Shown piece after piece: positions 10,568 to 23,703 of a stretch of DNA of 64,000 bases (the first letter of the stretch is position 1; each line of letters opens with the position of its first letter). The DNA is taken from assembly GCA_029260235.1 (NCBI GenBank), contig JAJDDP010000014.1, positions 1-64,000 of the forward strand, read 5' to 3'. Below the pieces are notes generated by a model. It was not told the origin of the DNA and ran no database searches. It worked only from the letters and a program-made list of their open reading frames with translations. The position numbers and the translations under genes were made by a program. Source of the stretch: Phycisphaerae bacterium. Lineage in GTDB: Bacteria > Planctomycetota > Phycisphaerae > UBA1845.

Positions 10568-12451
10568 ATGAGTTTGCGGCGCAAGCTCATCCTCTTGCAT
10601 ACCGCCTTCGCCGTGTTTGCGGTGGGATCGGCGGTGGCCACCATCTATGCCGTCCGCCTGCACGTCCAGGATGCAGCCAACGGCTTTGAACAGCTGGTGG
10701 ATCAAACCCGCTTGGTTGAAACGTTGCGTCATGATGGTCAGATGTTGGTGGTCCAGTTGCACCGCATCCTCGACGGGCATGCCCAGGCCGACGAATCCTA
10801 TCGCGCCCGGGCAGATGCATTCTTCACCCGGATTCGCGAAGTCGCCCACTTCTCCACAGACTCAATGAATGCCGATACCTGGGTCTTGATTGGCGAATTG
10901 GGCGAACAGATGCGACGTGCCTCTGATGAGTGTCTATATTTGGCACTTGAAGGAGGGATGGGCGACGCCCAAACAATGCTCGCCGATCAGCTTGAAGGCA
11001 ATCTCGTCATTGCCCTGGACCGCCGGTTGCAAACCGTTTCTGAGCGTTTGGTTGGGGCTCGAACCGAATCGGTGAATCAGTTTGTTTCGGTCAACACTCA
11101 GTTGCTGGGTTTGGCCACGATCGTTGGAGCGCTTGGCGTCGCTTTAGTGGCGGTCGGGGCCATCGTAGTACGTCGATGGTTCATCTTGCCGATTACTAGC
11201 CTGCACGGTGCTACTCTTGAATTCGGTAGCGGAAATCTGGACCACCGTGTGCGGATGGCTAGCCATGACGAACTGGGCGAGCTGGGCTCTGCCCTTAATA
11301 CGATGGCGTCCTCGCTGCGGGCGTCCGAAATCAAGTATCGATTGTTGTTCGAGAATCTGCGGGATGCGGTGATCATCTGCAACCCCAACGGGACCGTCGT
11401 GGAATGCCACGACAGCGACACAAAGCTCTTGGGTATCGATCCTGAAGATGCGATCGGGCACCATTTGCTCGACGCTTGGCCCCTTTGGAGGGTTTCGACG
11501 TGGGATTGGCAATTGCTCGTGGACCGCGTGGTTGGCGAGGGCGCCCGTGTTTCAGCTGTCGATGTCGAGTTTCCCATTGAGCAGCGAAGGACGAAGGTCA
11601 TCGATGTGATCGCCTATTCGGTGAATTATGGGGGCGGGCATTACGCAGCCATCGTCTTGCGAGATGTGACCGAGAGAAAGCGCCTGCAGCGCATGGTTAG
11701 CCAATCAGAGACTATGGAAGCTTCCTTGAATCTGGCTCGGGGTGTTGCCCATGATTTTAAGAATCTGCTCAACAGCGCGGTCACTACGCTGTCTTTGATC
11801 TCGCAGATGCCCAAGGCTGAGAAAACCAGCGCCCGTGCCCAGACAGCCCTGGCTGCCTGCCGCCAAGCGGCGAGCTTGTCTCGTCGGCTACTCAATTTCG
11901 CCAGCAGCGATCAGGGGAATCCGGAAGTCTTTTGCCTTAGCGAAACGGTAGACACCATTCTTAGTTCGCTCGATGAGGTGTTCGTCGAGGACTTGACCAT
12001 CGAGACAAAGTGCGACCGCCCCGTACTGATTCACATGGACAGGGATCAGCTGACCCAGGTGATTTTGAACTTGGTCCGCAACGCGCGTGAGGCCATGCCG
12101 GAAGGCGGAACGCTGACGGTCGCAGCCCAGACAAGGATGGCAGCCGATCCGCTTGCGCATACGGCACCGGCTAGCCACGCTGTCCTAACCGTTACCGATT
12201 GTGGTTCTGGGATGACCGAAGAAACCCGCGAGCGCCTCTTTGAGCCGTTCTACTCGACGAAGCCTCGCACCGGCCAAGGTGCCCGAGGCATGGGCTTGGC
12301 TGCGGTGTATGCAGCCGTTCGCAACGCCGGCGGGTTCATTCAACTGGAGAGTCAGATCGATCAGGGCACCACGTTTCAGGTCTACCTCCCCAGTGGAGAA
12401 GGCCTGCCCACCAAAGTGCTCTCTGGCACGTCCACACGATCAGAAAGCTAG
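10568..12451 (+). CDS. Membrane sensor histidine kinase (HAMP-PAS-HisKA-HATPase)
   Basis: HAMP region, PAS, ARGVAHDFKNLLNS H-box, NLVRNAREAMPEGG N-box and GMGLAAVY G-box. Confidence 0.92.
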   Translation: MSLRRKLILLHTAFAVFAVGSAVATIYAVRLHVQDAANGFEQLVDQTRLVETLRHDGQMLVVQLHRILDGHAQADESYRARADAFFTRIREVAHFSTDSMNADTWVLIGELGEQMRRASDECLYLALEGGMGDAQTMLADQLEGNLVIALDRRLQTVSERLVGARTESVNQFVSVNTQLLGLATIVGALGVALVAVGAIVVRRWFILPITSLHGATLEFGSGNLDHRVRMASHDELGELGSALNTMASSLRASEIKYRLLFENLRDAVIICNPNGTVVECHDSDTKLLGIDPEDAIGHHLLDAWPLWRVSTWDWQLLVDRVVGEGARVSAVDVEFPIEQRRTKVIDVIAYSVNYGGGHYAAIVLRDVTERKRLQRMVSQSETMEASLNLARGVAHDFKNLLNSAVTTLSLISQMPKAEKTSARAQTALAACRQAASLSRRLLNFASSDQGNPEVFCLSETVDTILSSLDEVFVEDLTIETKCDRPVLIHMDRDQLTQVILNLVRNAREAMPEGGTLTVAAQTRMAADPLAHTAPASHAVLTVTDCGSGMTEETRERLFEPFYSTKPRTGQGARGMGLAAVYAAVRNAGGFIQLESQIDQGTTFQVYLPSGEGLPTKVLSGTSTRSES

Positions 12452-12552
12452 ACCGGATCGGACAGCCACGGGTTTCTACGGGCCTTGGTGCTGTGGCTGC
12501 TTTGACTGGGCGTTCGCTCTTGGCCCGTCAGCAGTTGCGACTATTGTCGGGC

Positions 12553-13302
12553 TTACCCGGATATGCCTGCAACGGCATCTTGAAACAATACGACATTGAA
12601 CGGTTCCTCGTCGTCGCCTGCTTCGACGGTCCCCGAGGCGAAGAATGTATAGACGTGGCCCTCTTCGAGGGTGACGATGCCGATCTCTAAGGTAACTGCG
12701 TCGCCGGCTAACGGCAGGGCGATCAAATCGTAGGTGCCAGCGGCGACCGCGATGTAGTCGTAGTCGTCCGGTTCGTTGTAGCGGACATCGTCGAAGAGAG
12801 TGATGCCCCCTTGGTCCTGAACATCCAAAGCCAAGGAACCGGGGCTGGCGTTGATCAGCCTGACCCGTGCTCGGCCTGGATCGGTCGGGGAATTGTCGTC
12901 CTCGAGTTGGATTGGCTCGCTCTGGTCGGGCAGCATCACAAAGGTGTAGTCTCGTAGGCGGGTGATGGTAAAGGTGCCGCCAACGATCTGATCATCGTCG
13001 CAGGCTGCCCCGGCATCGACGCCCCGTAAGTCAACGGTGCCAGCCCGGATTTCGGCGTATCCGGTGACTTGGCCAAAGCGGATGTTGGGGATAGCCAAAT
13101 CGTCGTCAGCGCAAACGTCGAAGGCTGCCAATTGAGGGGCTGCGTTGGCAATGCGAACTTCGGTTACACCGGCTGTCGCTCCGCCACCGCCTCCATCGCC
13201 TTGACCCGGCGCCATGACCTGGCAACCCGAAGTAGCTGAGCCCACCAATATCCCAAGAAGCGCCTTGCTGATTGTAGTTCTCATGGTTCTATTGCTCCGC
13301 AC
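12553..13302 (-). CDS. DUF4397-like lipoprotein
   Basis: Lipobox-like SATSGC; two repeated domains of the VRIANAAP / VRLINASPGS type. Confidence 0.75.
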   Translation of the reverse strand: MRSNRTMRTTISKALLGILVGSATSGCQVMAPGQGDGGGGGATAGVTEVRIANAAPQLAAFDVCADDDLAIPNIRFGQVTGYAEIRAGTVDLRGVDAGAACDDDQIVGGTFTITRLRDYTFVMLPDQSEPIQLEDDNSPTDPGRARVRLINASPGSLALDVQDQGGITLFDDVRYNEPDDYDYIAVAAGTYDLIALPLAGDAVTLEIGIVTLEEGHVYTFFASGTVEAGDDEEPFNVVLFQDAVAGISG

Positions 13303-13519
13303 GAATTCGTGGCCTGTTGTAGTCTAATGCCCTGGGGAATGCCGTCATGTAGCTGGTTGCGTGTGCCGCGCAGCTCACAACCAACAGCCCGGGCGACTCC
13401 CAAGGACCTACTGACCGAAGCATCGCCGAGGATGAGTGGCCAATCAAGCCCTTTCGATGGGCAGAGCCGGATCTACCTACCCATCGTGTCGGCGAGAGAA
13501 CACGAGTTCGGCGGGCGTT

Positions 13520-14155
13520 CTACTTTCGCCTCACGTATTTGACTTCGATTACCTTGTAGTCGTCGCCCGCGTGCAGGTCGAAAATCTCGAAGGTGAAGTG
13601 ATCGGCGTCTGTTGGCGTGGTGACGTACTTGATGGTGCGGCCATGGACGTTGAGTGGCGGTTCGTCCATGAGCCCGTACATCGTCACTACGCCGGTTTTC
13701 GGATTCCGGCTGCCAGCCATTTGTAACATTTCGGTGCCCATGTTGGAGTACCATGTCCCAACGTAGAGGTTCTTGTAGTTGTCATAGCCAGTCATGCCAA
13801 CGCCGTTGTGGGGCATGCCCATCATCGAGCCCGAGTGCTCTTCCATGACCCAACTGCCGCCGAGAACAGACTTGATGGTCGATACGCCGGTTGACTCCAT
13901 CGGCTCGGTTCCAGGTCCGCCCATCCACATTTTGGTGGTCGTATCCCATACGCCGACGTGAGCCTTCAGGATTTCATGTGGTTCGCCTGGCTGCATGAGT
14001 TTCACGTACTCCTGCATCTGGGCCTCCTCTTCAGCCGACATGGCCGGCGCGCCCTTGTTCTCTTTCGAGCCCTCCTCTTGAGATAGAGCTTGGCTCGAGG
14101 TTGCTATACACACACCGATTGCCATCGCAACAGTCCATGAGTATTTTGCGCGCAT
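13520..14155 (-). CDS. DUF1579-like exported protein
   Basis: Signal peptide MRAKYSWTVAMAIGVCIATSSQALS; HVGVWDTTTKMW and GLMDEPPLNVHGRTIKY pattern. Confidence 0.75.
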   Translation of the reverse strand: MRAKYSWTVAMAIGVCIATSSQALSQEEGSKENKGAPAMSAEEEAQMQEYVKLMQPGEPHEILKAHVGVWDTTTKMWMGGPGTEPMESTGVSTIKSVLGGSWVMEEHSGSMMGMPHNGVGMTGYDNYKNLYVGTWYSNMGTEMLQMAGSRNPKTGVVTMYGLMDEPPLNVHGRTIKYVTTPTDADHFTFEIFDLHAGDDYKVIEVKYVRRK

Positions 14156-14321
14156 GATTCTGGCTCCTTCGAAGACAGCGTGTCTTCTGGTTAGTGATGA
14201 ACTCGTATTTAGAAACTGGACAACCCGTCGGCCGAACATCAACGGGGGATCCTACCGCGCAGGCCAGCCTGGGCCAATGTGCTGGGGTTTGAATGAATCG
14301 CTGTGGGTCTGCGCGATGCTT

Positions 14322-16349
<2,028 letters not shown>

Positions 16350-17083
16350 GGGGCATCATCCTATTGAGTTTTGGAACGACGTTGGGCTAGTAGTATAGCA
16401 GTATTTGCAAACCAAAGTGATTGATCAGGCCGACTACATTACGTTGCAAGGCTATGCCCCCACACCGAACGCACCAACTAGGGCGAAAACCCCACCGAAG
16501 GCGAAAGCGGCTGTGCACAGCCTCGCACGGAAACATCGCGGATCTCCGGATTGCGTTTGGGCCATCGCAAATGCAGCGCTCTTCTGGAGTCTCTGGCTCA
16601 TCCAATTTGTTGCACAAACCTGAAAGGCACTGCCCGGCGCAAGGCCTCTTGTTGGAATGGCTTGTCAAAACGACCGCCGTACGCCGAGCAGTTCGTTATA
16701 AACAGCAGCCAAAAATAGCGAAGGCCTCGCGGGTCGGCTGCCGATCAAGTCGCAGCGGACGATGATGCATCGTTCATGTGGGCGGACCTGGAGTTGTTCG
16801 GGCTCCCCGCCGACTTCACAACTCGCTGCAGGATTCAATCTGGCCCCAGACGACAGAGCGGCCGGCCAAAACTCAAGGACATGGGAAGAAGAGACGCAGG
16901 GCGCTTGTTGGCCGCGCAGATTTCTGGAGAGGAGATCCGCATCTGAGTTGGCCAACCTCGGCCAGGAATCATCTCGCAACTGGCGCGAATCGGCATGCAG
17001 CAGAATAGCCTTCTCCAGTTTCGGCGTAGGAGCGACATGCGAACTCTTGTACTGCGATTCGCTCCGGGCAAAGAGAGGACAAC

Positions 17084-18058
17084 ATGAACCTCATCATCGT
17101 CTCGGCTCTGTTTTTAGGCTATGCGGCAGCGCCACCTCCACCACAACTAACCGTGGACGCTCTTGAGTTCTATCCTCTTTCCCCAGAAGTGGTCGAGATT
17201 GGACAGGCCGGCCAAGCGTCGGTCGACTACACCTACGAGATAAGCAAGTACGAGATAACCAACCACCAGTACGCCCAGTTCTTGAATGCAGTGGCCACAA
17301 TTGAAGACACGCATGGGCTGTATGATGACCGCATGCGGATTAACACCAATGTCTACGGCTCATACAGCGTACGCAGAGTCAACAGGAACAAGCCGGTCAA
17401 TTTTGTAAGCTGGTTCGATGCAGTCAGGTATGTGAACTGGCTGCACAACGATAGGCCCGAGGGACTGCAAGACGCAACGACTACTGAGGCAGGGGCCTAC
17501 AGTTTGACCGGAGATATTTTCTACTACAACGGAGAGAGGAGTCCCGACGCCCGATGGGCGTTACCCAACCACGATGAGTACAACAAGGCTGCTTTCTACG
17601 ACCCTGCGACCCAATCTACTTGGAGCTATGCCGTGCAAACGGATGGTTACCCGAGCGCCAGCACAGCCACATCCTCTGGTGATATTGAGTTTCCAGCGGA
17701 CGATGTAGCCAACCACGGGAGCGAAGCCAATTGGGATTTCTCAACCAACGGCAAGGTCACCACCGTTGGAAGTTGTCAATCTCCATCAGCCTACGGCACG
17801 TTCGATCAAAACGGCAACGTAGCCGAGTGGACAGAAGAAGTCGTTTGTATCGGAGATGAAGAATACTGCACGGATTCCGATGAGGTTCTCTGCTTCTGTG
17901 GCCGGATCATTCGGGGAGGTTCCTATGCAGCAGTTCCCCCTGCCAACGGAGATATCGTCGGCGGCTTGGATGTTGAACCTGCTCCGGCCTATGGGCTAGA
18001 TGATGGAGAACATGCTTCTTCTGGACAATGGGGATTCAGAGTTGTGAAGTTGGACTAG
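17084..18058 (+). CDS. Formylglycine-generating enzyme (SUMF1)-domain secreted protein
   Basis: YEISKYEITNHQYAQFLNAV, QNGNVAEWTEEVV, RIIRGGSY, WGFRVVKLD. Confidence 0.85.
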   Translation: MNLIIVSALFLGYAAAPPPPQLTVDALEFYPLSPEVVEIGQAGQASVDYTYEISKYEITNHQYAQFLNAVATIEDTHGLYDDRMRINTNVYGSYSVRRVNRNKPVNFVSWFDAVRYVNWLHNDRPEGLQDATTTEAGAYSLTGDIFYYNGERSPDARWALPNHDEYNKAAFYDPATQSTWSYAVQTDGYPSASTATSSGDIEFPADDVANHGSEANWDFSTNGKVTTVGSCQSPSAYGTFDQNGNVAEWTEEVVCIGDEEYCTDSDEVLCFCGRIIRGGSYAAVPPANGDIVGGLDVEPAPAYGLDDGEHASSGQWGFRVVKLD

Positions 18059-18337
18059 CTGTGTTGCAAGCATCGATCCCAAGCCGACCCCGCCCTGAAA
18101 CTCCCACCTAGCCCGCGTGCAAACCCCACAGACTACCCAGACACGGCGCATCTTACCGACAGGCCAGTGATCCACGCTATCGGACCCAGCCCAGGGCTTG
18201 CCTGCAGGCAGCCTTTTGAAGCTCAAGGCCATTCCCCGCGAATAAACCTTCGGGGGGAGCGTTTCGGTTATAGTTGGTGCGTCGATACTATCTGGAAATT
18301 GGCTGCCGACTAGACCGCGGGTCAGGGGGATGTCGAG

Positions 18338-19939
18338 ATGAAGTTTCGAACGAGTGTTGGTTGCTTGGTGGCTCTGGGATTCTTGGCTAGTCCCAGTCGG
18401 GCGGCTGACGTCTTGCGCAAGACCCAGCAATGGGATCGGAGCAGGGCAGGTCATCTTCTTGCCCGGGCTGGGTTCGGCGGCACACCCCGGCAGATCGATT
18501 ATCTCTACAAGCTGGGGCTAGACCGGGCTGTTGATTACATGGTCGACTATCAAAGCATCCTACCCAGTGATCTGGACTTCGTGCCTGTTACCCAACCCAA
18601 TCCGAAGGAAATGAACAAGCTTCTCCATGAGTTGGAAGATGAGCGCCGCACGGCTGCCCGTCAACGGTTGAATCTATTGAACCGGCGTCAACTTGAAGAC
18701 CTGCAGGCGTGGTGGCTGCGCAGGATGATTACGACGCCTCGCCCGTTCGAGGAGAAGATGACTCTCTTTTGGCACGGACACTTTACCTCCGGTGCTCGTC
18801 AAGTGCGCAACTCAACTTGGATATGGAATCAGAACCAGCTCTTTCGTAAGGGCGGTTTGGGATCGTTCCGCGAGCTGCTCGTACGGGTGAGCCAAGACCC
18901 AGCCATGCTTCGTTACCTGGACAACGCCAGCAACCGCAAGGGCCATCCCAATGAAAACTACGCCCGCGAATTGCTCGAGTTGTTTACGTTGGGCGAAGGG
19001 AACTACAGCGAGAAGGACGTAGCCGAAACGGCGCGGGCCTTTACCGGGTGGACGACAGGGCCTAAAGGCTTCCGACTCGCTCGAGGCCAGCACGATGATG
19101 GCCAAAAAAATATCTTGGGCACGCGGGGTAGAATCGGCGGCCAAGAAGTCATCGGTATCATCCTGGATCAACCCGCCGCGGCCCGCCACTTGGCCCGAAA
19201 GTTGTTGAGATTCTTCGTGGTCCCCGAACCGACGAATGAACTTGTCGAAGCCTTCGCTACCGCGCTGCGCCGTAATCGGTACGAATTGCGAGAAAGCATG
19301 CGGGTACTATTCAAGAGCGAGGCTTTCTACGCCCAAGAGGCTATCCACGCCTTGGTCAAAAGCCCGGTAGAGATGGTTGTATGTTCGTTCCGCCTGCTCA
19401 ACGCAAAACCCGCCGATTATCGCGGCATGGCTCTTTCGACGTTGAGCATGGGGCAAGAGCTGTTCCAGCCGCCGAACGTCAAGGGGTGGGATGGCGGGTT
19501 GAAGTGGCTTAACACTGCCACCCTGTTTGCCCGCTACAACTTCGTAGCTGCCATGATTCAGGGTTCGCCCGAAGCAGAGTTTGAGCGCCGCAGCCAGCGG
19601 CAAAAGAAGCGGTTCAAGCGGCTTGAGAATCTGGATGAATTCATGGTCTACTTTCCCGGACTGTCAGTGCCCCCGCAAAACGTACCCCACAAACGTCAAC
19701 CGATGTTCGACCCGCTGCCCATCACGAGGCAGGAGAACCTCGTCTCGACTGAGGCTGTGATCGAATATTATTCAAAGAGGCTGTTAGCCGGGGAACTGAA
19801 ATCGGTGCAGCGTGCTACCCTGGCGGAAATCTTGGAAGGTAGCTCCGAAACCTTCATGAGAGATGCGGACGATGCCCCACATCGGATTCGGCAATTGATT
19901 ATCGCGATCATGCGTCTGCCTGAGTACCAGGTCAACTAA
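18338..19939 (+). CDS. DUF1800 domain-containing protein
   Basis: HLLARAGFGGTPRQIDYL, WHGHFTSG, NENYARELLELFTLGEGNYSEKDVAETARAFTGW. Confidence 0.93.
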   Translation: MKFRTSVGCLVALGFLASPSRAADVLRKTQQWDRSRAGHLLARAGFGGTPRQIDYLYKLGLDRAVDYMVDYQSILPSDLDFVPVTQPNPKEMNKLLHELEDERRTAARQRLNLLNRRQLEDLQAWWLRRMITTPRPFEEKMTLFWHGHFTSGARQVRNSTWIWNQNQLFRKGGLGSFRELLVRVSQDPAMLRYLDNASNRKGHPNENYARELLELFTLGEGNYSEKDVAETARAFTGWTTGPKGFRLARGQHDDGQKNILGTRGRIGGQEVIGIILDQPAAARHLARKLLRFFVVPEPTNELVEAFATALRRNRYELRESMRVLFKSEAFYAQEAIHALVKSPVEMVVCSFRLLNAKPADYRGMALSTLSMGQELFQPPNVKGWDGGLKWLNTATLFARYNFVAAMIQGSPEAEFERRSQRQKKRFKRLENLDEFMVYFPGLSVPPQNVPHKRQPMFDPLPITRQENLVSTEAVIEYYSKRLLAGELKSVQRATLAEILEGSSETFMRDADDAPHRIRQLIIAIMRLPEYQVN

Positions 19940-19968
19940 GATGGGTCGCCAACTAGACGGAGTGTAGA

Positions 19969-21213
19969 ATGATGTCTGAAACCATGCATACATCCCGTCG
20001 CGACTTCATGGGCAAGTCCCTGACTCTCTTGGGCGCGTCAGCCACCGTCCCTGCTTTCCTTGGACGAGCGGCTGAGGCGCTGGCCCAAGCGCAGGGGAAG
20101 ACTGAGGGTCAGCGCATTCTGGTCGTGGTTCAACTGGCAGGCGGCAATGATGGGTTAAATACGGTTATTCCTTTTGGCAATGATCACTACTACCAGGCAA
20201 GGCCAAAGCTAGCCATCCGAGCGAAGGATGTTCTTCGCATCAACGATGAGCTGGGGTTTCACCCAGCGGCCGACGGGTTGAGGTCGCTCTACGATGATGG
20301 CCAACTCGCTCTGATCCAGGGGGTTGGCTATCCCAATCCCAACCGCTCCCATTTTGCAAGCATGGACGTGTGGCATTCAGCCTCTGCCGATGGACGAATC
20401 CACGAAGGTTGGCTGGGTCGCTATTTTGATGCCTGCTGTTCGGGACAGGATTCCAAACTGGGCGTCGCCCTGACGGCTGAGGCACCGATGGCTTTGCGGG
20501 GCCAAGAATTCGTACCTCTCTCCTTTCAACGTCCCGAAAACCTGCGCATCCGAGGGGGGCAAAAGTCGTCAACCGCATCCAAGGACGATCTCAACCACTT
20601 GGCTAACTCTGGATCTAGTGGGTTGACGACCACACTCGACTTCGTGCGGCGGTCAGCCCTCAAGGCTCAGGTGAGTGCTGATGCCATTCGCAAGTCGGCG
20701 CGCCACGACGCCCACAGTATTAGCTTTCCCGGCAGCGCGCTGGGCAACTCGCTGCGCACTGTGGCTCGAATGATCGCCGGGGGCATGCCCACGCGGGTTT
20801 ATTATGTTTCGCATTCTGGATTCGACACACATGCCAACCAAGCCGGCGCACATCGGCGGCTGATGGGTGAGATTGGCTCAGCCTTGCGGGCATTTGTTTC
20901 TGCGCTAAAGCAGCAAGGTGATCTGGATCGCACGCTCATCATGTCCTTCTCAGAATTTGGGCGTCGGGTTGAGGAGAACGCCTCGGGTGGCACCGACCAT
21001 GGCGAAGCTGCGCCCATGTTCCTGATCGGCCAGGCTGTGAAACCCGGCATCTATGGGGAAATGCCCAGCCTCAGCAAGCTTCACCGCGGGGATCTTGCTT
21101 TCAATCTTGATTTTCGACGAGTCTATGCATCCATCCTACGCGACTGGCTCGATGCGGATGCCGAGGCTATCTTAGGCGATCATTTCAAGCCGCTGCCGAT
21201 CTTGCGGGGCTGA
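19969..21213 (+). CDS. DUF1501 domain-containing protein (Tat-type signal)
   Basis: TSRRDFMGKSL twin-Arg signal; VVVQLAGGNDGLNTVIPFGNDHYYQARP; directly downstream of the DUF1800 gene. Confidence 0.93.
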   Translation: MMSETMHTSRRDFMGKSLTLLGASATVPAFLGRAAEALAQAQGKTEGQRILVVVQLAGGNDGLNTVIPFGNDHYYQARPKLAIRAKDVLRINDELGFHPAADGLRSLYDDGQLALIQGVGYPNPNRSHFASMDVWHSASADGRIHEGWLGRYFDACCSGQDSKLGVALTAEAPMALRGQEFVPLSFQRPENLRIRGGQKSSTASKDDLNHLANSGSSGLTTTLDFVRRSALKAQVSADAIRKSARHDAHSISFPGSALGNSLRTVARMIAGGMPTRVYYVSHSGFDTHANQAGAHRRLMGEIGSALRAFVSALKQQGDLDRTLIMSFSEFGRRVEENASGGTDHGEAAPMFLIGQAVKPGIYGEMPSLSKLHRGDLAFNLDFRRVYASILRDWLDADAEAILGDHFKPLPILRG

Positions 21214-21367
21214 ATCAGCGGGCCTCTGCTTCGCTGGGATCGTGGTTGAGCTATTGTCGCTTTTGGTGGCAGCCCTCTTGTTCCATTTGCTTCCTTGACG
21301 ACAATGTCGATCTTGAATTAGTTGTTCCAAGACCTTCATTGCCTATCCAAAAGGAAAGGAAGCGAAT

Positions 21368-21970
21368 ATGAAATTTCGCGTCAAACCGACTTGGCTGTTC
21401 ATCCTCCCAATGGCTTTCCCCACTCTGGCCTTCGGACAAGGCGCCCCTAAGGTCGGCGTGGTCAACATCGCCAAGGTCTTTGAAAAATATCAAATGACCC
21501 AGCAGCTGGAGCAGCAGTTCGATGCAAAACGCCAGGCCATCAGCCAGGAAGCCCAGAAGCGGCAAGATGCGATGGAAACTAAGCTCAAAGAGCTCGAAGC
21601 CTTCGATCCCAATAGTCAGGATTTCGCCAATCGCCAAGCTGCTCTGCGGTACTCGCGCATCGAATACCGCGTTTGGCTCGAGGATACCGAAGAGACCCTC
21701 AAGCGCGAGCACATGAATCTTCTGCGAATGATTTACGGGCTGGTCACCGAGGCCATCGCCAAGACAGCCAAGGATCGAGGCCTGGATCTGGTGGTAACAC
21801 AGGATGACTTGTCCCCGGAGGCACCCGATTCGATCTCGCTTCGAAGAGAGATTCTTCTAAAGAAAGTGCTCTACTTCAGCCCGCGCGTTGACATCACCCA
21901 AGAGGTCTTGAACTTGCTCAACGAAGAACTGAGAGCAAAGAGTGGCGCTCCTGCCAAGCCAGCTCCGTAG
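21368..21970 (+). CDS. OmpH/Skp-family periplasmic chaperone
   Basis: Signal peptide; KVGVVNIAKVFEKYQMTQQLEQQFDAKRQAISQEAQKRQ coiled-coil pattern. Confidence 0.85.
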   Translation: MKFRVKPTWLFILPMAFPTLAFGQGAPKVGVVNIAKVFEKYQMTQQLEQQFDAKRQAISQEAQKRQDAMETKLKELEAFDPNSQDFANRQAALRYSRIEYRVWLEDTEETLKREHMNLLRMIYGLVTEAIAKTAKDRGLDLVVTQDDLSPEAPDSISLRREILLKKVLYFSPRVDITQEVLNLLNEELRAKSGAPAKPAP

Positions 21971-21991
21971 GCTGGAACGTCAAGGCAAGAT

Positions 21992-22867
21992 TCACTTCGG
22001 TGGTGGGGCGGCGCTTCGAGGCTTGCGGGGTGGTCGCTCCATCAGGATGGTGATCCGCGCCCGGTCTGCTTCGGATAGGGTGTCGTCCATGACTCTTCTG
22101 GCGACGCGCATGTCGGTTCGCTGGCTAAGGTGGGTGACGACCACATCTGGGCTCTTGATCCGTTCCATGACTTCCGGGAAATCGCGCACATGCATGTGTC
22201 GGCCCGCGCGGGCGCGGGTGATGTGCTCTTGGTCGAAGAAAGTACATTCGATGATGGCGATCTTGGCGTTGCAAACGCTTGGATCATCCAGGAAAGCCCC
22301 AAGGGCTGTGTCGCCGCAGTAGGCAATCAGTGGAATTTCGATGCGGTGTTGAATCTGGATGCCCTTCTTCTTGAGCTCCACCAACTGTGGGCCGCTCAAG
22401 TCTGTGTACTCAGCCTTCAGTTTGCGGCGGACCTCGATGACGCTGAACCCCAGGGCGAATGCTCCGTGGTTGACGGTGAAGGGTCGCACCAGCAGGTCGC
22501 GGCGGATGCTTACATCTTCGCCCGCGTCGACGCCGAGGATCTCGCCGGGCGAGTGATGACCTTCGATGTCGGCCCAAGTGCCCATCAGGGCTTGGATGGG
22601 TTGGGCGAGTTCTCTAGCTACGATGATGCGGCCCGGTCCTGCCCCGATGAAACCGCGCTGCGACAGGTAGTAGGCGATGCCGGCTGAATGGTCCATGTGG
22701 CCATGCGAGAGACAGACGTTGTCGATGGAGATGATCTCGGTCGGCGCTCGACCCACATCAAAACAGACGTTTAGCTCTGGGGCGGCTACTACCGTCTCGA
22801 CCCCGGCGACCGACCGGCCGATCACTTGCAGGTCTCCGATTTTCTTCTTGGCCATCCACGATTGCAT
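21992..22867 (-). CDS. MBL-fold metal-dependent hydrolase (RNase Z-like)
   Basis: CLSHGHMDHSAG motif, YCGDTALGAF, ECTFFDQEH, VVVTHLSQR; start trimmed to MQSWMAKKK. Confidence 0.85.
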   Translation of the reverse strand: MQSWMAKKKIGDLQVIGRSVAGVETVVAAPELNVCFDVGRAPTEIISIDNVCLSHGHMDHSAGIAYYLSQRGFIGAGPGRIIVARELAQPIQALMGTWADIEGHHSPGEILGVDAGEDVSIRRDLLVRPFTVNHGAFALGFSVIEVRRKLKAEYTDLSGPQLVELKKKGIQIQHRIEIPLIAYCGDTALGAFLDDPSVCNAKIAIIECTFFDQEHITRARAGRHMHVRDFPEVMERIKSPDVVVTHLSQRTDMRVARRVMDDTLSEADRARITILMERPPRKPRSAAPPPK

Positions 22868-23081
22868 TCGGACACAATAGGCTCGATTCACCAGTCGTCC
22901 AGACGTCAAAAGCTTTTTTGTTGACACCCTACATGTGGGTCCGTAGCCTGGATCGAATGCTAGATGAAGGATGCTGCGTTCTGAATCATGGCGGAAACCG
23001 GTTTGAGGATGGACTAGATGGTCTGCGATCCTCTTTGAACCGCGACCGTGGGGCTCAAGTCCAACTGAAGGCGATGAGCTG

Positions 23082-23582
23082 ATGCGCTGCCCAGCCTGCA
23101 AGGCGTTCAACGATGATAAGGTCATCGATTCGCGCATGACCGATGGCGGATCAGCCGTCAGGCGGCGGCGCGTCTGCCAAGCCTGCGGTAGGCGATTCAC
23201 CACCAAGGAGCGCATCGAAGCTGAGTTAAGGTTGACCGTCATCAAGCGTGACGGAAACAAGGCTCCCTATCGTCGAGACAAGATCGTGCGTGGCGTGCTC
23301 CACGCTTGCTATAAGCTGGACGTCACCGAACAGCAGATCGAAGAACTAGCCGACCGCGTCGAGGGCGAGATATTTCGAGACCACGAACGCAGTATCCAGA
23401 GTGAACAAGTAGGGCAGTATGTCTCCGCCCAACTCCGAGCGCTAAACCCCATTGCCTATGTCCGATTCATGAGCGTCTTCCGCAAGTTCAAAGAGGTAGC
23501 TGAGTTCGTAGAAGAACTCGAAGACGTGGTCGTCCGCGTAGAAAACGAAACGCCGGATCAGCAATCGCTCTTCGAGGCTTGA
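23082..23582 (+). CDS. nrdR: Transcriptional repressor NrdR (zinc ribbon plus ATP-cone)
   Basis: MRCPACKAFNDDKVIDSRMTDGGSAVRRRRVCQACGRRFTTKERIE and ATP-cone. Confidence 0.98.
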   Translation: MRCPACKAFNDDKVIDSRMTDGGSAVRRRRVCQACGRRFTTKERIEAELRLTVIKRDGNKAPYRRDKIVRGVLHACYKLDVTEQQIEELADRVEGEIFRDHERSIQSEQVGQYVSAQLRALNPIAYVRFMSVFRKFKEVAEFVEELEDVVVRVENETPDQQSLFEA

Positions 23583-23625
23583 GATGACCAGGAGGACCAA
23601 GGTGGGTGCCCGAATCCAACGTGTG

Positions 23626-23703
23626 CCACTGCTGTATCAGCAGTGGGGCTAGTCTTGAGTCCATTGCGGAGTCGAATGCACTGCCCGCAGAGCAGTGGCG
23701 CCC
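23626..23703. repeat. Palindromic intergenic repeat (GTGCCACTGCT...AGCAGTGGCGC)
   Basis: Perfect 9-bp stem/3-nt loop ccactgctg-tat-cagcagtgg at 23626..23646, second cactgc/gcagtg stem at 23679..23697, outer ends also complementary. Confidence 0.7.

Noticed and set aside
22868-23260. Long N-terminal extension of the MBL-fold ORF (21992..23260)
   Set aside because: The extra sequence is antisense to nrdR and lacks domain character; the start at 22867/22855 fits the family.
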